Assembly: GCA_020536535.1 (NCBI GenBank)
Contig: JAHLWZ010001033.1
Coordinates: 1-27,159, forward strand
From: Pelomyxa schiedti
Lineage: Eukaryota > Evosea > Pelobiontida > Pelomyxidae
Length of the DNA stretch: 27,159 nt
Reading direction: 5' to 3'
Numbering within the stretch: position 1 is the first letter of the stretch; each line of letters starts with the position of its first letter. The notes beneath the pieces were generated by a model. That model had not been told where the DNA came from and did no database searches. It worked only from the letters and a program-made list of their open reading frames with translations. Of the stretch, positions 27,053 through 27,159 are shown one piece after another. A program made the position numbers and the translations under genes.

Positions 27053-27159
27053 TTATCTGTAGAAGTCGTGGTCTGTGGTGTTCTTGGTCACTGTTTTTTT
27101 GTAGCCCTTCTCGAAGTCTTTTGGTAGTATCACGTAACGGTTTTTGCGTACGGCTTGCA
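27053..27159 (-). CDS. RPT3: Second RPT3 copy, C-terminal fragment cut by the window end
   Basis: The minus strand encodes the last 34 residues of Rpt3 plus the stop, ending DHDFYR, identical in bases to 2215-2321. The rest of the gene would lie to the right of the window. The tail includes the hydrophobic-Tyr-X docking motif. This shows that at least the 3' end of RPT3 is present twice in direct orientation about 24.8 kb apart. Nothing here suggests decay. Confidence 0.93.
   Translation of the reverse strand, partial: QAVRKNRYVILPKDFEKGYKKTVTKNTTDHDFYR

Larger units (their letters stand above)
25245..27159. repeat. Large direct repeat, copy B
   Basis: This 1,915-bp segment is the diverged partner of 332-2321. 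The left border lies at CATTGGGATGG, directly after a short direct repeat of CGATTAC (25221 and 25240). Relative to copy A it has an insertion of roughly 39 bp near 25889-25927, lacks the 118 bp at 1361-1478 of A, and has a 12-bp insertion (GGCCCATCCACA region) near 26828, plus many single-base changes. The last 107 bases, inside RPT3 coding sequence, are identical to copy A. Greater divergence in noncoding than in coding sequence is what alleles or duplicates under selection show. The window ends inside the match. Confidence 0.95.

Overview
The window is nuclear DNA from a compact, intron-rich eukaryote. Ten protein genes can be read; nine are spliced. Introns are mostly 41-60 nt, nearly all GT-AG, and many have T-rich stretches. 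Intergenic gaps are often below 250 bp. Proteasome RPT3, mitochondrial Hsp60, tubby, reticulon-type, PX/PH and SH2 proteins exclude bacteria. A tyrosine-kinase-like kinase with a C-terminal SH2 domain (the Shk arrangement of Dictyostelium) points to a unicellular eukaryote, perhaps an amoebozoan. That assignment is inference.

Layout, left to right. 1-331 is a patchwork of short repeats. 332-2214 is a gene-poor segment that recurs at the right end. Then come RPT3 (-), a one-exon gene of unknown function (+), a tubby-like protein (-), ribulose-phosphate 3-epimerase (+), a reticulon-like membrane protein (-), a large AGC kinase of the Greatwall/Rim15/IRE/MAST group with N-terminal PX-like and PH domains (+), a polyglutamine RRM protein (+), a secreted protein of uncertain family (+), mitochondrial Hsp60 (+) and the kinase-SH2 gene (-). 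The right edge, 25245-27159, is a second, diverged copy of 332-2321. It stops inside the last exon of a second RPT3 copy. The window is therefore one about 24.9-kb interval between two direct repeats: a tandem duplication, or two haplotypes joined in assembly.

Genes lie in alternating divergent and convergent pairs with very short gaps: RPT3/unknown gene, tubby/RPE and reticulon/kinase look divergently transcribed from shared promoters of 84-241 bp. They do not form one pathway. Proteostasis (RPT3, Hsp60), the pentose-phosphate pathway (RPE), membrane and phosphoinositide proteins (tubby, reticulon, PX-PH kinase) and signalling (two kinases) are simply neighbours. Every multi-exon model was joined by hand. 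In each, the exon lengths sum to a multiple of three with no internal stop, which supports the structures.

Points most worth a second look are the duplicated ends, the PX-PH-zinc finger-AGC kinase, a run of four hairpins just after the RRM gene, a GC-AG intron in RPT3, the Shk-type kinase, and a lone BTB-like first exon between two convergent genes.
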